A stretch of DNA of 64,000 bases from Bacteroidales bacterium. GTDB lineage: Bacteria > Bacteroidota > Bacteroidia > Bacteroidales > UBA932. Location of the stretch: positions 33,340 through 97,339 of the forward strand of contig JAKSJO010000004.1 in NCBI GenBank assembly GCA_024398125.1, read 5' to 3'. The translations under genes were made by a program, and so were the position numbers. Positions 49,465 to 58,682 of this stretch are shown piece after piece. The first letter of the stretch is position 1. Each line of letters opens with the position of its first letter. A model generated the notes under the pieces. The model saw only the letters and a list, made by a program, of their open reading frames with translations, searched no databases and had not been told where the DNA came from.

Positions 49465-51105
49465 ATGCAGATTGACAAGAGAAATATGCTTTTGCTGACT
49501 CTGACTTTCGGAGTCTTGATGAGCCTTCCTTGGCTCGTGCCGCACATGGGCTTTGTCGCCCTGTTCGGTTTCCTGCCTCTTCTGTTCATGGACAGGATAG
49601 CGACCCGTAGCGGCATGCGCCGTTTCTGGGTCTGGCATTACTCGGCCTTCGTGCTCTGGAATGCACTTACGACCTTCTGGGTGTGCAATGCTACTGTCGG
49701 CGGAGCCATATTTGCCATTCTTGCCAATTCTTTCCAGATGTCGCTCGTCTTCGGCATCTACAGGCTTGGCCGGAAGCACTTCAGCGGAAACGTCCCTTTC
49801 ATATTCCTTGTCGCAGCGTGGATTGCCTGGGAGCGTTTCTATCTCGTCAGCGCGGAAATCTCGTGGCCGTGGCTGGTGCTCGGAAACGCCTTTGCGCGCA
49901 GCACGCACATGATACAGTGGTATGAAATTACCGGAACGCTTGGAGGCTCTCTGTGGGTGTGGCTGTCCAATATCGGATTCTTCTCGCTGGCCACCGCCCT
50001 GATAGACGGAAAGTGGGAGAAGGCCCGCCCGATCCAGAAGATCGTGGGAGTCTTTTCACTCGTGGTTGTCCTCGTGGCTCCGATTGCTGCATCACTCATC
50101 ATCTATGCTCATGCCGATGAAGGCGCCGAGGGCTCGCTGGATGTCATGATCGCCCAGCCGAATATCGACCCTTATCATAAGTTCCAGGCAATGGACCAGT
50201 CTGAGCAGACTGCCGTGTTGCTGGCTCAGCTGGATGAAGGGTTCAGGGAAAAGGGCGGACAGGATAGCCCGCTTTTGATGCTGGCTCCGGAAACTTTCAC
50301 GAACGACATCATCGTAGGGGACTATGCATCATCTCATACCTGGCGCCGCATGTTGAGCTTCCTCCAGGACAAGGCAAGCAGCACCATCCTTTTCGGTGCT
50401 TCGTCGTTCGAATTTACCGAGGGCGGTCAGGCACCTTCCGATCTGGCACGAAAACTCAATGACGGCCGCTGGATGCGTGTGCATAATTCCGCTCTTACAC
50501 TCGACAGTGAGGGCAACTCCGAGATATTCCATAAAAGCAAGCTGGTCGTCGGTGTAGAGAAGACTCCATATCCGAAGTTCTTCACGAAACTTGACAACCT
50601 TGTCGGGAAGATGATTGGGATGAACGGGGGCGTGATGGGACGTGATGAAGGTCAGGACGAGGTTTCGCTGCTCCATTGCGGAGAAATCCCTCTGGGCTGT
50701 GCCATCTGTTACGAATCGATATATGGAGAATACTGTGCCGATTTCGTAAGAAAGGGAGCAAAGGCTCTTGCCGTCATCACCAACGATGCGTGGTGGGGCG
50801 ACACTCCGGGCTATCGCCAGCATCTCAGCTATTCATGCCTGAGAGCCATCGAGCTTCGCCGCGATATCGCCAGGTGTGCCAATACCGGCATCTCGGCATT
50901 TATTGACAGCAAGGGAGATATCGTGTCATCAACGGACTGGTGGGAACGCCAGAGGCTTGATGGCAAGGTGACACTCAGGAGTGACGAGACCTTTTTTGTC
51001 GTACATGGAGATATTGTCGGAAGACTGTGCTCTTTCATGTTCATCTTATTGATACTCAGCCTTGCCGCCCAGATGACAATGAAAGGTAAAATGAGAAAAA
51101 AGTGA
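49465..51105 (+). CDS. lnt: Apolipoprotein N-acyltransferase
   Basis: Adds the third acyl chain to lipoproteins at the periplasmic face of the inner membrane. The 546 residues have five to six N-terminal membrane helices (about 7-225) with FLVAAWIAWERFYL and WPWLVLGNAFA. A carbon-nitrogen hydrolase domain (about 230-510) follows, then one C-terminal helix. The Glu-Lys-Cys triad appears as LAPETF (about Glu276), FHKSKLVVGVEKTPY, and GCAICYESIYGE (about Cys415). NDAWWGDTPGYRQHLSYSCLRAIE is family-specific (seen in pieces). This agrees with the many lipoproteins in the window. HU follows from its own promoter. Confidence 0.95.
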   Translation: MQIDKRNMLLLTLTFGVLMSLPWLVPHMGFVALFGFLPLLFMDRIATRSGMRRFWVWHYSAFVLWNALTTFWVCNATVGGAIFAILANSFQMSLVFGIYRLGRKHFSGNVPFIFLVAAWIAWERFYLVSAEISWPWLVLGNAFARSTHMIQWYEITGTLGGSLWVWLSNIGFFSLATALIDGKWEKARPIQKIVGVFSLVVVLVAPIAASLIIYAHADEGAEGSLDVMIAQPNIDPYHKFQAMDQSEQTAVLLAQLDEGFREKGGQDSPLLMLAPETFTNDIIVGDYASSHTWRRMLSFLQDKASSTILFGASSFEFTEGGQAPSDLARKLNDGRWMRVHNSALTLDSEGNSEIFHKSKLVVGVEKTPYPKFFTKLDNLVGKMIGMNGGVMGRDEGQDEVSLLHCGEIPLGCAICYESIYGEYCADFVRKGAKALAVITNDAWWGDTPGYRQHLSYSCLRAIELRRDIARCANTGISAFIDSKGDIVSSTDWWERQRLDGKVTLRSDETFFVVHGDIVGRLCSFMFILLILSLAAQMTMKGKMRKK

Positions 51106-51114
51106 TTTTACCAT

Positions 51115-51145
51115 TTTGATTATTAGAAAAATAACTCTATTTTTG
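51115..51145 (+). promoter_or_regulatory. Bacteroidetes-type promoter for the HU gene (TTTG-N19-TAttTTTG)
   Basis: TTTG at 51115-51118 and TATTTTTG at 51138-51145 with a 19-base spacer. The leader to ATG 51188 is about 37 bases and A-rich, ending AGAAGAACAATAAGAC. Confidence 0.87.
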
Positions 51146-51187
51146 CATTCCTTTTCGTTTTTGAACAATAAAGAAGAACAATAAGAC

Positions 51188-51469
51188 ATGACAAAGGCAG
51201 AAATTGTAAACGAAGTTGCGAAGAGCACCGGAGTCGAGAAAAGTATCGCTCAGGATGTCGTAGAAGCAACTATGGTTGCTATCAAGGATTCACTTTCCAA
51301 GGGCGAGCCAGTATATCTTCGCGGTTTCGGTAGCTTCATCATCAAGCACAGAGCCCAGAAGGCAGCTAGAAATATCACCCAGAAGACAACAATGACCATC
51401 CCTGCACACGATATTCCGGCATTCAAGCCTGCAAAGGTCTTCGTGGCAGCAGTAAAGGACGAGAAATAA
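51188..51469 (+). CDS. HU/IHF family nucleoid-associated DNA-binding protein
   Basis: Small basic dimeric protein that bends DNA. The 93-residue product has the HU signature GFGSFIIKHRAQKAARN with conserved strands (YLRGFGSF), the arm-like segment NITQKTTMTIPAHDIPAFKPAK, and the N-terminal helix TKAEIVNEVAKSTG. HU and IHF cannot be separated by eye. A full consensus promoter precedes it, and a 29-residue basic gene follows 20 bases downstream on the same transcript. Confidence 0.95.
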   Translation: MTKAEIVNEVAKSTGVEKSIAQDVVEATMVAIKDSLSKGEPVYLRGFGSFIIKHRAQKAARNITQKTTMTIPAHDIPAFKPAKVFVAAVKDEK

Positions 51470-51489
51470 TCATTTAAATATTATACACT

Positions 51490-51579
51490 ATGCCAAACGG
51501 TAAGAAGCACAAGCGTCATAAGATGGCGACGCACAAGCGTAAGAAGCGCTTGCGCAAGAACAGACACAAGAAGAAGTAA
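51490..51579 (+). CDS. 29-residue highly basic COX24/AURKAIP1-like (mS38-type) protein
   Basis: An ATG-to-TAA reading frame of 29 codons, too short for usual gene calling. Most residues are Lys, Arg or His (motifs KKHKRHKMATHKRKKR and KNRHKKK). The spaced basic pattern resembles the COX24 C-terminal / AURKAIP1 family, a mitochondrial small-subunit ribosomal protein (mS38). Bacteroidetes genomes carry similar tiny genes. Ribosome association is therefore an inference. It lies between the HU gene (20 bases) and a hairpin that ends the unit. Codon use (AAG, CGT) matches highly expressed neighbours. Confidence 0.78.
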   Translation: MPNGKKHKRHKMATHKRKKRLRKNRHKKK

Positions 51580-51597
51580 ATCTTCTTGCTCTGGCCA

Positions 51598-51616
51598 TTT
51601 TAGCAGTCTGCTAAAA
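51598..51616. repeat. Near-perfect palindrome TTTTAGCAG-T-CTGCTAAAA
   Basis: The 9-base arms (51598-51606, 51608-51616) are exactly complementary around one base. With so short a loop it is as likely a DNA-level operator-like site as an RNA hairpin. Confidence 0.5.
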
Positions 51617-51620
51617 GAGG

Positions 51621-51654
51621 AAGGGCTGGCCTGGAGGCCGGTCCTTTCATTTTG
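51621..51654 (+). terminator. Terminator after the HU / COX24-like unit
   Basis: AAGGGCTGGCC (51621-51631), loop TGGA, GGCCGGTCCTT (51636-51646), eleven pairs including two G-T, then TCATTTT. It separates the unit from rng. Confidence 0.7.
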
Positions 51655-51684
51655 AAAACACGTTCTTTAAAATCAGATTTCCAG

Positions 51685-53244
51685 ATGGAAGCAGAAAAGA
51701 CCGAGAAAGATCTCATTGTCGACGTATCGTCGAATGAGGTTCAGATCGCCTTGATGGAGAATCACAGGCTGATCGAGCTGAGCAAGGAGTCAGGACAAGG
51801 CCGGGGCTGCTCTGTCGGAGACGTCTTCCTGGGAAGGGTAAAGAAACTGCTTCCCGCACTCAATGCCGCATTCGTTGACATTGGTGACAGCAAGGAGGCG
51901 TTCATCCATTATCTGGACCTCGGTCTGTATTTCAACTCTTTCGATGAGTTCGTCAAGAAGAGTAACCCGAATGCAGATCTTGGACAGCTGTTCTCAACGA
52001 TCCAGGTCGGACCGGTCCTCGCCAAGGACGGACGTATCGAGGATGTTCTGCAGCAGGGCCAGATGATAATAGCGCAGGTGGTCAAGGAGCCTATTTCGAC
52101 CAAAGGGTCCAGACTTTCCGCGGAAATTTCATTGGCAGGACGTAACATCGTACTGCTTCCCTTCGCATCGAAGGTAAGCGTATCCCAGAAGATCTCTTCG
52201 TCGGAAGAGAAGAAGAGACTTGAGACTCTGGTCAGGAGCCTGCTCCCACACAATTATGGTGCGATCATCCGTACAGCGGCGGAAGGAAAGAAAGCCGCGG
52301 TGCTCATCGAGGAGGTCCGCTCGCTCATAGAGAAGTGGGAACAATCCTGGGACAAGTTTGCACGGGACAAGGGCGTGCAGCTGCTGTTCACTGAATACAG
52401 CAAGACCACCGCCATTCTCAGAGACCTTCTGAATGATTCATTCACCAATGTGTATGTGAATGATGAGAATGTCTTCGAGGAAGCAAGGAAGTATATTTCT
52501 CTTATCTCTCCGGAGCAAGAGAAGATTGTAAAGCTCTATGACGGCAAGGAACCGATCTTCGAACATTTCGAGGTCAACCGCCAGATCAAGAGCTCATTCG
52601 GCAAGGTGGTTCCGATGAGGAAGGGTGCTTATCTCGTCATAGAGACGACGGAGGCCCTCAATGTAATCGATGTCAACAGCGGAACAAGGGCAAAGTCGAC
52701 CGATCAGGAAGAGAATACCTTTGAGGTCAACAAATGTGCTGCGGAAGAGATCGCAAGGCAGCTGCGCCTGCGAGACATGGGTGGAATAGTCATTGTGGAC
52801 TTCATCGACATGGAGTCGATAGAACACAGGAACGCACTCCACAAGTACATGCAGGAGCTTATGGAACATGACAGGGCAAAGCATAATGTCCTTCCCCTGA
52901 CAAAGTTCGGCCTAATGCAGATCACCCGCCAGCGAATCAGGCCCGTCACCCAGATCTCGACCACAGAGGTGTGTCCTATGTGTCACGGCACAGGAGAGAT
53001 TTCTTCCAGCCTCGTCATAGATGAGGATATCGAGAGAAAGCTCGCGGACATCATCGAGCAGGGCATCAAGACCCTGGAACTCAGGGTAAGCCCTATACTG
53101 GGAGCCTACATCACAAGGGGATTCAGTTCCTATGTGAAGAAATGGAAGCGCAAGTACAAGTGCAAGATCACCGTCACCGAGGTGACTGATTTCACTGTCC
53201 TGCAGAATGAATTCTATGATGAAAGGGGGAACAAGCTGTCATAG
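51685..53244 (+). CDS. rng: Ribonuclease G/E family endoribonuclease
   Basis: Cuts single-stranded A/U-rich RNA in 5S/16S rRNA maturation and mRNA decay. The 519-residue product has the S1 RNA-binding domain (about 40-120; GDVFLGRVKKLLPALNAAFVDIG), the catalytic DNase-I-like part with NVIDVNSGT and VIVDFIDM supplying the metal Asp residues, and the zinc-link CPMCHGTGEI. It lacks the long C-terminal degradosome scaffold of RNase E. The start ATG 51685 (MEAEKTEKD) is chosen over TTG 51652 within the terminator tail. The terminator overlaps its stop. Confidence 0.93.
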   Translation: MEAEKTEKDLIVDVSSNEVQIALMENHRLIELSKESGQGRGCSVGDVFLGRVKKLLPALNAAFVDIGDSKEAFIHYLDLGLYFNSFDEFVKKSNPNADLGQLFSTIQVGPVLAKDGRIEDVLQQGQMIIAQVVKEPISTKGSRLSAEISLAGRNIVLLPFASKVSVSQKISSSEEKKRLETLVRSLLPHNYGAIIRTAAEGKKAAVLIEEVRSLIEKWEQSWDKFARDKGVQLLFTEYSKTTAILRDLLNDSFTNVYVNDENVFEEARKYISLISPEQEKIVKLYDGKEPIFEHFEVNRQIKSSFGKVVPMRKGAYLVIETTEALNVIDVNSGTRAKSTDQEENTFEVNKCAAEEIARQLRLRDMGGIVIVDFIDMESIEHRNALHKYMQELMEHDRAKHNVLPLTKFGLMQITRQRIRPVTQISTTEVCPMCHGTGEISSSLVIDEDIERKLADIIEQGIKTLELRVSPILGAYITRGFSSYVKKWKRKYKCKITVTEVTDFTVLQNEFYDERGNKLS

Positions 53245-53260
53245 CTGTTCCCTTTTTTAT
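53227..53260 (+). terminator. Terminator overlapping the rng stop codon
   Basis: GGGAACAAGCT (53227-53237) pairs with AGCTGTTCCC (53243-53252) with one bulged A, then T6. The TAG stop lies in the loop and 3' arm. Confidence 0.8.
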
Positions 53261-53261
53261 C

Positions 53262-53269
53262 TATATTTG
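53262..53269 (+). promoter_or_regulatory. Bacteroidetes -7 element (TATATTTG) for lon
   Basis: An exact TAnnTTTG 20 bases before ATG 53289; it immediately follows the rng terminator. The -33 region does not match. Confidence 0.55.
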
Positions 53270-53288
53270 ATGATGCTCAACCCGTGGC

Positions 53289-55772
53289 ATGCATATTGAC
53301 CTATGTGGTATCAGTATCATGTCCAGCATAGTTGCTGACATTTTGTCACGAAACCCATTTGAAATGAACTACGATAACAACTCAGAAGATTTCATGATTC
53401 CCGCAGGAGCGGAGGTAAACATCATTCCGGTCATGCCAGGCGAAGAACCTGCGCGCATCGATGAGAATCGCCTTCCGGACAGACTTGCCATTCTCGCCCT
53501 GCGCAACGCAGTCATATTCCCCGGAACCATTTTCCCTGTCAACATAGGACGTGACAAGTCCGTTCGCCTCATACATGAATGCGAGAGAAATGGCATGCTC
53601 ATCGGAGCCGTGCCGCAGATCGACGTTGCCGTAGAGGATCCGCACGCAGAGGATCTCTGTTCTCACGGAACCGCCGTTCGCATCATGAAGACCCTTGAGA
53701 TGCCTGACGGCACGATGACCGCCATTCTCCAGGGCATCAAGCGTATCGTTGTTGACAACATCATTACATACGAGCCGTATATCAACGCCACAGTCCACTA
53801 TGTGGATGAGTACATAAATAACGAGAAGAGCAAGGAAAACCAGCTCATCATGGAGGCGATGAAGGAAAAGGCCGGCGCCATCATGAAGGCATCATCCATG
53901 ATGGGCAAGGAAGCTATCCAGACCCTTCGTGCATTCGATGACTTCCGTATGCTGACCAACTTCGTGGCCACAACCGTCGAGGTCGACAATTTCTCCGACA
54001 AGGCAGCCCTGCTGGAGTATGACGATCTTCAGGAACGTGCCATGAAACTGCTCACCATTCTTGATATCCAGCTTCAGTTCCAGAACATCAAGCAGGAGAT
54101 CAATCGCAAGGTTAAGGGCGAGATTGACCAGCAGCAGAGAGAATTCTTCCTTAACAACCAGCTCAGGACCATCCAGGAGGAACTTGGCATGGATGAGACC
54201 GGCGACTTCGAAAAGCTCCGCCAGCAGGCCGCTAACAAGGACTGGCCGAAGGAGGCGGCTGAGAACTTCGAGAAGGAACTGATGAAGCTCGAGCGCTATA
54301 ATCCAAGCTCGCCTGACTACAGCATTCAGTATAACTTCCTCAAGTTCATGCTGGATCTTCCATGGAATGCGGTCAGCGAAGACAACCTTGACCTGAAGAA
54401 TGCCAGAAAGGTACTCGACAAGGATCATTTCGGCCTCGACAATGTCAAGGAAAGAATCATAGAGTATCTTGCCGTACTTAAGCTCAAGGGAGATATGAAG
54501 TCTCCTATCCTCTGTCTCTATGGCCCTCCAGGAGTCGGCAAGACCAGTCTCGGAAAATCTGTTGCAAGGGCTCTTGGACGTAAATATGTACGTATATCAC
54601 TTGGCGGCATGCATGACGAGGCGGAAATCCGTGGCCACCGCAAGACCTATGTAGGAGCTCTCCCTGGACGTATCCTTAACGGCATCATGAGGGCGGGAAC
54701 ATCAAATCCTGTCATCGTTCTCGACGAGATCGACAAGCTCAGCAGCGATTTCAAGGGCGACCCGTCATCGGCACTTCTCGAGGCACTCGATCCTGAACAG
54801 AACTCGGCATTCCATGACAACTACCTCGATATGGACTACGACCTCTCCAAGGTCATGTTCATAACGACAGCCAACAATATCTCAACAATCCAGCCTGCGC
54901 TCCAGGACCGTATGGAGATGATAAATGTGAGCGGCTATCTCGCAGAGGAGAAGGTCGAGATCGCTAACCATTATCTTGTTCCAAAGCAGCTTGAAGAGCA
55001 TGGACTGGACAAGAAGACTCTCAAGATAGGAAAGGAAACCGTCAAGGCGATCATAGAGGACTATACCAGAGAGTCTGGCGTCCGTGGTCTCGAGAAACAG
55101 ATAGCAAAGATTGCCCGTGTGACCGCAAAGAAGATTGCAATGGAGGAGGAGTATCCTTCAACCATAAAGAAGGAGCATCTCAAGGAATACCTTGGACTGC
55201 CGGTGGCTTCGCACGACAAGCAGAAAGGCAATGAGGTTCCTGGAGTCGTTACCGGACTTGCCTGGACATCTGTCGGCGGCGAGATTCTTTTCGTCGAGAG
55301 CTCGGTAAGCGAGGGCAAGGGAATGCTAAGCATGACCGGCAATCTCGGAGATGTGATGAAGGAGTCTTCGACCATAGCATACCAGTATATCAAGGCTCAC
55401 CCGGAGCTTGCAGGACTGAAGTACGAGGAGTTCATCAAAAAGGATATCCATGTTCATGTACCTGAGGGTGCGGTGCCTAAGGATGGCCCTTCTGCCGGTA
55501 TCACCATGGTAAGCTCGATGGTGTCCGCTCTTCGAGGAAAGAGCCTGAAGAAGGGTATTGCCATGACTGGAGAGATGACACTTCGCGGCAGGGTGCTCCC
55601 TGTCGGCGGCATAAAGGAAAAGATTCTTGCGGCAAAGCGTGCCGGAGTGACGACTATCGTGATCTCCGAAGAAAACCGCAAGGACATAGAAGATATCAAG
55701 GAAATCTACGTCAAGGGCCTTGAATTCGTCTATGTCAAGGAAATCAAGGATGTAATCGACTATATCTTCTGA
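53289..55772 (+). CDS. lon: ATP-dependent protease Lon
   Basis: Cytoplasmic AAA+ protease for misfolded and regulatory proteins. The 827 residues have an N-terminal substrate domain (about 65-260; [20 protein letters not shown]), a coiled-coil region, an ATPase with [13 protein letters not shown] (about 413) and IVLDEIDKL, and a protease domain. The catalytic dyad is Ser735 in [10 protein letters not shown] and Lys776 in [14 protein letters not shown], 41 residues apart. Other in-frame ATGs at 53319 and 53364 could be the true start. It overlaps ung by one base (TGATG). Confidence 0.96.
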   Translation: MHIDLCGISIMSSIVADILSRNPFEMNYDNNSEDFMIPAGAEVNIIPVMPGEEPARIDENRLPDRLAILALRNAVIFPGTIFPVNIGRDKSVRLIHECERNGMLIGAVPQIDVAVEDPHAEDLCSHGTAVRIMKTLEMPDGTMTAILQGIKRIVVDNIITYEPYINATVHYVDEYINNEKSKENQLIMEAMKEKAGAIMKASSMMGKEAIQTLRAFDDFRMLTNFVATTVEVDNFSDKAALLEYDDLQERAMKLLTILDIQLQFQNIKQEINRKVKGEIDQQQREFFLNNQLRTIQEELGMDETGDFEKLRQQAANKDWPKEAAENFEKELMKLERYNPSSPDYSIQYNFLKFMLDLPWNAVSEDNLDLKNARKVLDKDHFGLDNVKERIIEYLAVLKLKGDMKSPILCLYGPPGVGKTSLGKSVARALGRKYVRISLGGMHDEAEIRGHRKTYVGALPGRILNGIMRAGTSNPVIVLDEIDKLSSDFKGDPSSALLEALDPEQNSAFHDNYLDMDYDLSKVMFITTANNISTIQPALQDRMEMINVSGYLAEEKVEIANHYLVPKQLEEHGLDKKTLKIGKETVKAIIEDYTRESGVRGLEKQIAKIARVTAKKIAMEEEYPSTIKKEHLKEYLGLPVASHDKQKGNEVPGVVTGLAWTSVGGEILFVESSVSEGKGMLSMTGNLGDVMKESSTIAYQYIKAHPELAGLKYEEFIKKDIHVHVPEGAVPKDGPSAGITMVSSMVSALRGKSLKKGIAMTGEMTLRGRVLPVGGIKEKILAAKRAGVTTIVISEENRKDIEDIKEIYVKGLEFVYVKEIKDVIDYIF

Positions 55773-56440
55773 TGAACGTCCGTATAGAACAGAGTTGGAA
55801 AGATGCACTGCAGAGCGAATTCGATAAGGAGTACTTCGCTTCGCTGGTGCATCTTCTGCATAAAGAGAAGCAGGAGGGCAGGACAATCTACCCTCCCGGA
55901 GCCAATATCTTCAGGGCTTTCGACCTGACTCCACTGGACAAGGTGAAGGTCGTCATCCTCGGCCAGGATCCTTATCATGGTCCAGGCCAGGCAATGGGCC
56001 TGTCCTTCTCTGTGCCGCAGGGCGTGAAGGCGCCACCTTCGCTGAAGAACATCTTCAAGGAGATAGAATCTGACCTTGGCATCAGCATGAGCGGCAGCCC
56101 GGACCTTGAACCTTGGGCGCGCCAGGGAGTCCTTCTCCTTAACGCTGTCCTTACGGTAAGGGCTTCCGAGCCTGCTTCGCATAGCCGTATCGGATGGCAG
56201 GAATTCACAGATGCCGTCATCCGTACCATAAGTGAGCGCTGTGAAGGTGTCGTTTTTTTGCTGTGGGGCAATTTTGCGCGTGCAAAACGTGGCCTTATCG
56301 ACTGTTCCAAGCACTATGTTCTTGAAGCTGCGCATCCGTCGCCGCTGGCTGGTGGAGCATTCTTCAACTGCAGGCATTTCTCAAAGACAAACTCCATCCT
56401 TGCGGAGCAGGGCAAGGAACCAATAAACTGGCAGTTATGA
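55772..56440 (+). CDS. ung: Uracil-DNA glycosylase
   Basis: Removes uracil from DNA, starting base-excision repair. The 222-residue family-1 enzyme has the catalytic water-activating Asp66 in VILGQDPYHGPGQA, LLLNAVLTVRASEP, and the minor-groove loop HPSPLAGG with its His. The length is typical. It is coupled to lon (one base overlap) and to coaD (4 bases), an order that suggests one long operon from lon to the TSCPD gene. Confidence 0.97.
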   Translation: MNVRIEQSWKDALQSEFDKEYFASLVHLLHKEKQEGRTIYPPGANIFRAFDLTPLDKVKVVILGQDPYHGPGQAMGLSFSVPQGVKAPPSLKNIFKEIESDLGISMSGSPDLEPWARQGVLLLNAVLTVRASEPASHSRIGWQEFTDAVIRTISERCEGVVFLLWGNFARAKRGLIDCSKHYVLEAAHPSPLAGGAFFNCRHFSKTNSILAEQGKEPINWQL

Positions 56441-56904
56441 ATAGAAAGGCATTGTTTCCGGGATCATTCGATCCCTTCACTTCAGGCCATCTGAATATTC
56501 TCAAGCGAGCTCTTACCATGTTCGATGAGGTCGTCGTGGCAGTCGGTATCAATCAGGACAAGCGCGGTTTCTTCGACATGGACCAGCGAGTCGACATCAT
56601 TCGTCAGATGACTTCCGGAATGGAGGGCGTCTCTATCATTAAGTATGATAACCTCACGATAGACACCTGCCGTGAACTGGGTATCCACCATATCGTTCGT
56701 GGCGTCCGCAACATGATCGACTTCGAGACAGAGCGCTCGATCGCCGACGCGAACAGGATTCTTGCTCCTAACATCGAGACTATCATCATCCCTACAGCCC
56801 AGGAGTTCGCTCATATCTCCTCTTCCGCGGTAAGGGATATTCTTCGCCATCGCGGAGACACCAGCCTGTTCCTTCCTTCCTCCGTAAAGCTTCCTGAGGT
56901 ATGA
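56437..56904 (+). CDS. coaD: Phosphopantetheine adenylyltransferase
   Basis: Transfers AMP to 4'-phosphopantetheine in coenzyme A synthesis. The 155 residues show the nucleotidyltransferase motif GSFDPFTSGHLNIL (about 9-22), RGVRNMIDFETE, and the late ISSSAVRDILRHRGD. The length is normal. It overlaps both neighbours by 4 bases. Confidence 0.97.
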   Translation: MNRKALFPGSFDPFTSGHLNILKRALTMFDEVVVAVGINQDKRGFFDMDQRVDIIRQMTSGMEGVSIIKYDNLTIDTCRELGIHHIVRGVRNMIDFETERSIADANRILAPNIETIIIPTAQEFAHISSSAVRDILRHRGDTSLFLPSSVKLPEV

Positions 56905-58097
56905 GACGCATTGCGACCATTGTTATCCTTGTGCTGACCATGGCCTTTTCCGGCCGTGTGGATGCGCAGTATATGGCTGCAGCGGGTAAACTTCCTGAGG
57001 AAGTCCTTGTAGCGCTTGACGGCAAGCTGGACGAGTATTTTGCAGCTCTCACAGATGAGTCGATTGAGGTCAAGATAGAGGAATGCGACTACATGATCAC
57101 GAACTGTGCGGATTCACTTGTCCAGCAGTATGTGACTCTTCGTCTCTTTGATCATTTCATGACTTCCAAATTCATGGGCGACGAGGCGGTCGCTGTCCAT
57201 GTGGTGGATGAATGGCTCGCCCCTGGCAAGGTCAAGATGACCAATGAGTACGATCTCATCAATGCCAAGGTATATGCTGATTTCCACAGGAACAACCTTC
57301 TTGGCATGAAGGCTCCGGTTCTGGACATGATTTCAATCGACGGAGCAGTCGAGACACTTCCTGCGAAGGGGAAGGTATCCATACTGTATTTCTACGACAT
57401 CGGTTGCCGCAAATGCATGATGGAGACGATTCTGCTGCGCAACATGCTCTACGAGAAAAAGGATGTTCCAATCGAATTCTATGCGGTCTATGTGGGAGAG
57501 AATGAGCAGCAGTGGAAAGGCTATGCCGAGTCGGACATGGTTTTCGACGCCCCTCATATCAATGTGCACCATCTTTGGGATCCTGATCTCAGTTCAGATT
57601 TCCAGAAGCAGTATGGAGTGCTCCAGACACCGCGGATGTTTCTGGTCGCACCAGATGGCGAACTTATAGGAACCGGTCTTGATACCCAGGCTCTGAGCCA
57701 GCTCATGAGCTATGCCGCCATTCTTCAGGACATGTACGACCGTGCCCCTATCGGCGGACGCATGCCGAAGCTGACGGTCCCTGCAAAGCAGTTCAAGGGC
57801 AGAAAGGTCAAGGAAGGCAGCTTCAGACTTGACCGTTTCCGCGGTAAGCCAGGCTATATAATGTTCCATACAGAAGGCTGCCGCCAATGTGCCCAGATGA
57901 CAGAGGAACTTGAACCACTCATCGAGGCAGGAATGGCAAAACTGCTGCTTGTCAATGTCGACAAGATCTTTGCCGATGACAGGACACTTGCCACAGAGCT
58001 TTTCAACTGTTTCGACCTTTCAGTCCTTCCGCTTCTTATCGAGGTGGACGGCAAGAAGACCATAAAGAGAAAATCAAACAGATTATACGATGAATGA
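56901..58097 (+). CDS. Secreted thioredoxin-like protein with two CxxC sites
   Basis: The product has 398 residues and a signal peptide (about 1-22, VDAQ). The N-terminal third is helical and unrecognised. Residues about 135-260 form a TlpA-like thioredoxin domain with YFYDIGCRKCMME. Residues about 285-398 look like a second, shorter thioredoxin-like domain with FHTEGCRQCAQMTEEL and a cis-Pro-like LSVLPLL. Periplasmic disulfide reduction or isomerisation is inferred. It overlaps coaD by 4 bases and the TSCPD gene by 8 bases. Confidence 0.85.
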   Translation: MRRIATIVILVLTMAFSGRVDAQYMAAAGKLPEEVLVALDGKLDEYFAALTDESIEVKIEECDYMITNCADSLVQQYVTLRLFDHFMTSKFMGDEAVAVHVVDEWLAPGKVKMTNEYDLINAKVYADFHRNNLLGMKAPVLDMISIDGAVETLPAKGKVSILYFYDIGCRKCMMETILLRNMLYEKKDVPIEFYAVYVGENEQQWKGYAESDMVFDAPHINVHHLWDPDLSSDFQKQYGVLQTPRMFLVAPDGELIGTGLDTQALSQLMSYAAILQDMYDRAPIGGRMPKLTVPAKQFKGRKVKEGSFRLDRFRGKPGYIMFHTEGCRQCAQMTEELEPLIEAGMAKLLLVNVDKIFADDRTLATELFNCFDLSVLPLLIEVDGKKTIKRKSNRLYDE

Positions 58098-58389
58098 ATA
58101 TGATTTCCGCATCCTCAGGGATGAGACCGTAGCAGGTGTAAGACACATAACTGCTGAGCCAAGTGGACTTGTATGCTCCATTCTGATTGACTTCTATCTG
58201 GATGAGGAAGGAAAGATCCATAATCTCAAGTATGAGCGTGGCTGTCATGGCAACCTTATCGCTGTCGGAAGACTGGCTGAAGGCAAGCCAGCCAAGGAAA
58301 TCGCCGAGATTCTGGACGGCGTGAACTGCCATGGACGCGGCACTTCATGTACCGATCAGCTCTCTCGAATCCTCAAGGCCATCCTTTAG
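58090..58389 (+). CDS. TSCPD-domain protein (TIGR03905-like)
   Basis: A 99-residue protein that is almost entirely one TSCPD domain, named after Thr-Ser-Cys-Pro-Asp-like sequence; here GRGTSCTDQLSRIL near the C terminus. Other conserved parts are CSILIDFYLDEEGKI and YERGCHGNLIAVGRL. TSCPD domains also occur at the C terminus of B12-dependent ribonucleotide reductases, where they may bind metal or nucleotide. The function of the free form is unknown. Four Cys (in GLVCS, GCHGN, NCHGR and TSCTD) could bind metal. Confidence 0.85.
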   Translation: MNEYDFRILRDETVAGVRHITAEPSGLVCSILIDFYLDEEGKIHNLKYERGCHGNLIAVGRLAEGKPAKEIAEILDGVNCHGRGTSCTDQLSRILKAIL

Positions 58390-58422
58390 TGGCTGACACT
58401 ACCATTATTGCGTTTAATTTGT

Positions 58423-58430
58423 TAAATTTG
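58423..58430 (+). promoter_or_regulatory. Bacteroidetes -7 element (TAAATTTG) for the RHH-like gene
   Basis: An exact TAnnTTTG, 18 bases before ATG 58449. No -33 box is at the right distance. Confidence 0.5.
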
Positions 58431-58448
58431 TAGAAACCGACAGATTTA

Positions 58449-58682
58449 ATGAAACGCAAGAAGAAAAGCAAGTCAGCCATTGACCCTGATGTTCTCGCAA
58501 AGCATCAGGAAGGTCTCAAGCATCGCAATCGTCAGGTAATATATCTCAATGATAAAGAGATGGCGGCAATAGATGAGTATTGCCGCCAGTTCAAGGTTTC
58601 CAGCAGGTCTGCTCTTTATAGGCAGGCCATCATGGAACATATTCTTTCCGTTCTGGACAAGAACGCCCCTACACTTTTCTAG
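58449..58682 (+). CDS. Small basic protein, possible ribbon-helix-helix regulator
   Basis: The product has 77 residues: a Lys-rich N terminus (MKRKKKSKS), then a pattern compatible with a ribbon-helix-helix fold. The pattern is a strand QVIYLNDKE, a first helix MAAIDEYCRQFK, and a second helix SSRSALYRQAIMEHILSVL. Such folds bind DNA as dimers, but the match is by eye only. It has its own promoter and overlaps the convergent zinc-peptidase gene by 4 bases. Confidence 0.65.
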   Translation: MKRKKKSKSAIDPDVLAKHQEGLKHRNRQVIYLNDKEMAAIDEYCRQFKVSSRSALYRQAIMEHILSVLDKNAPTLF

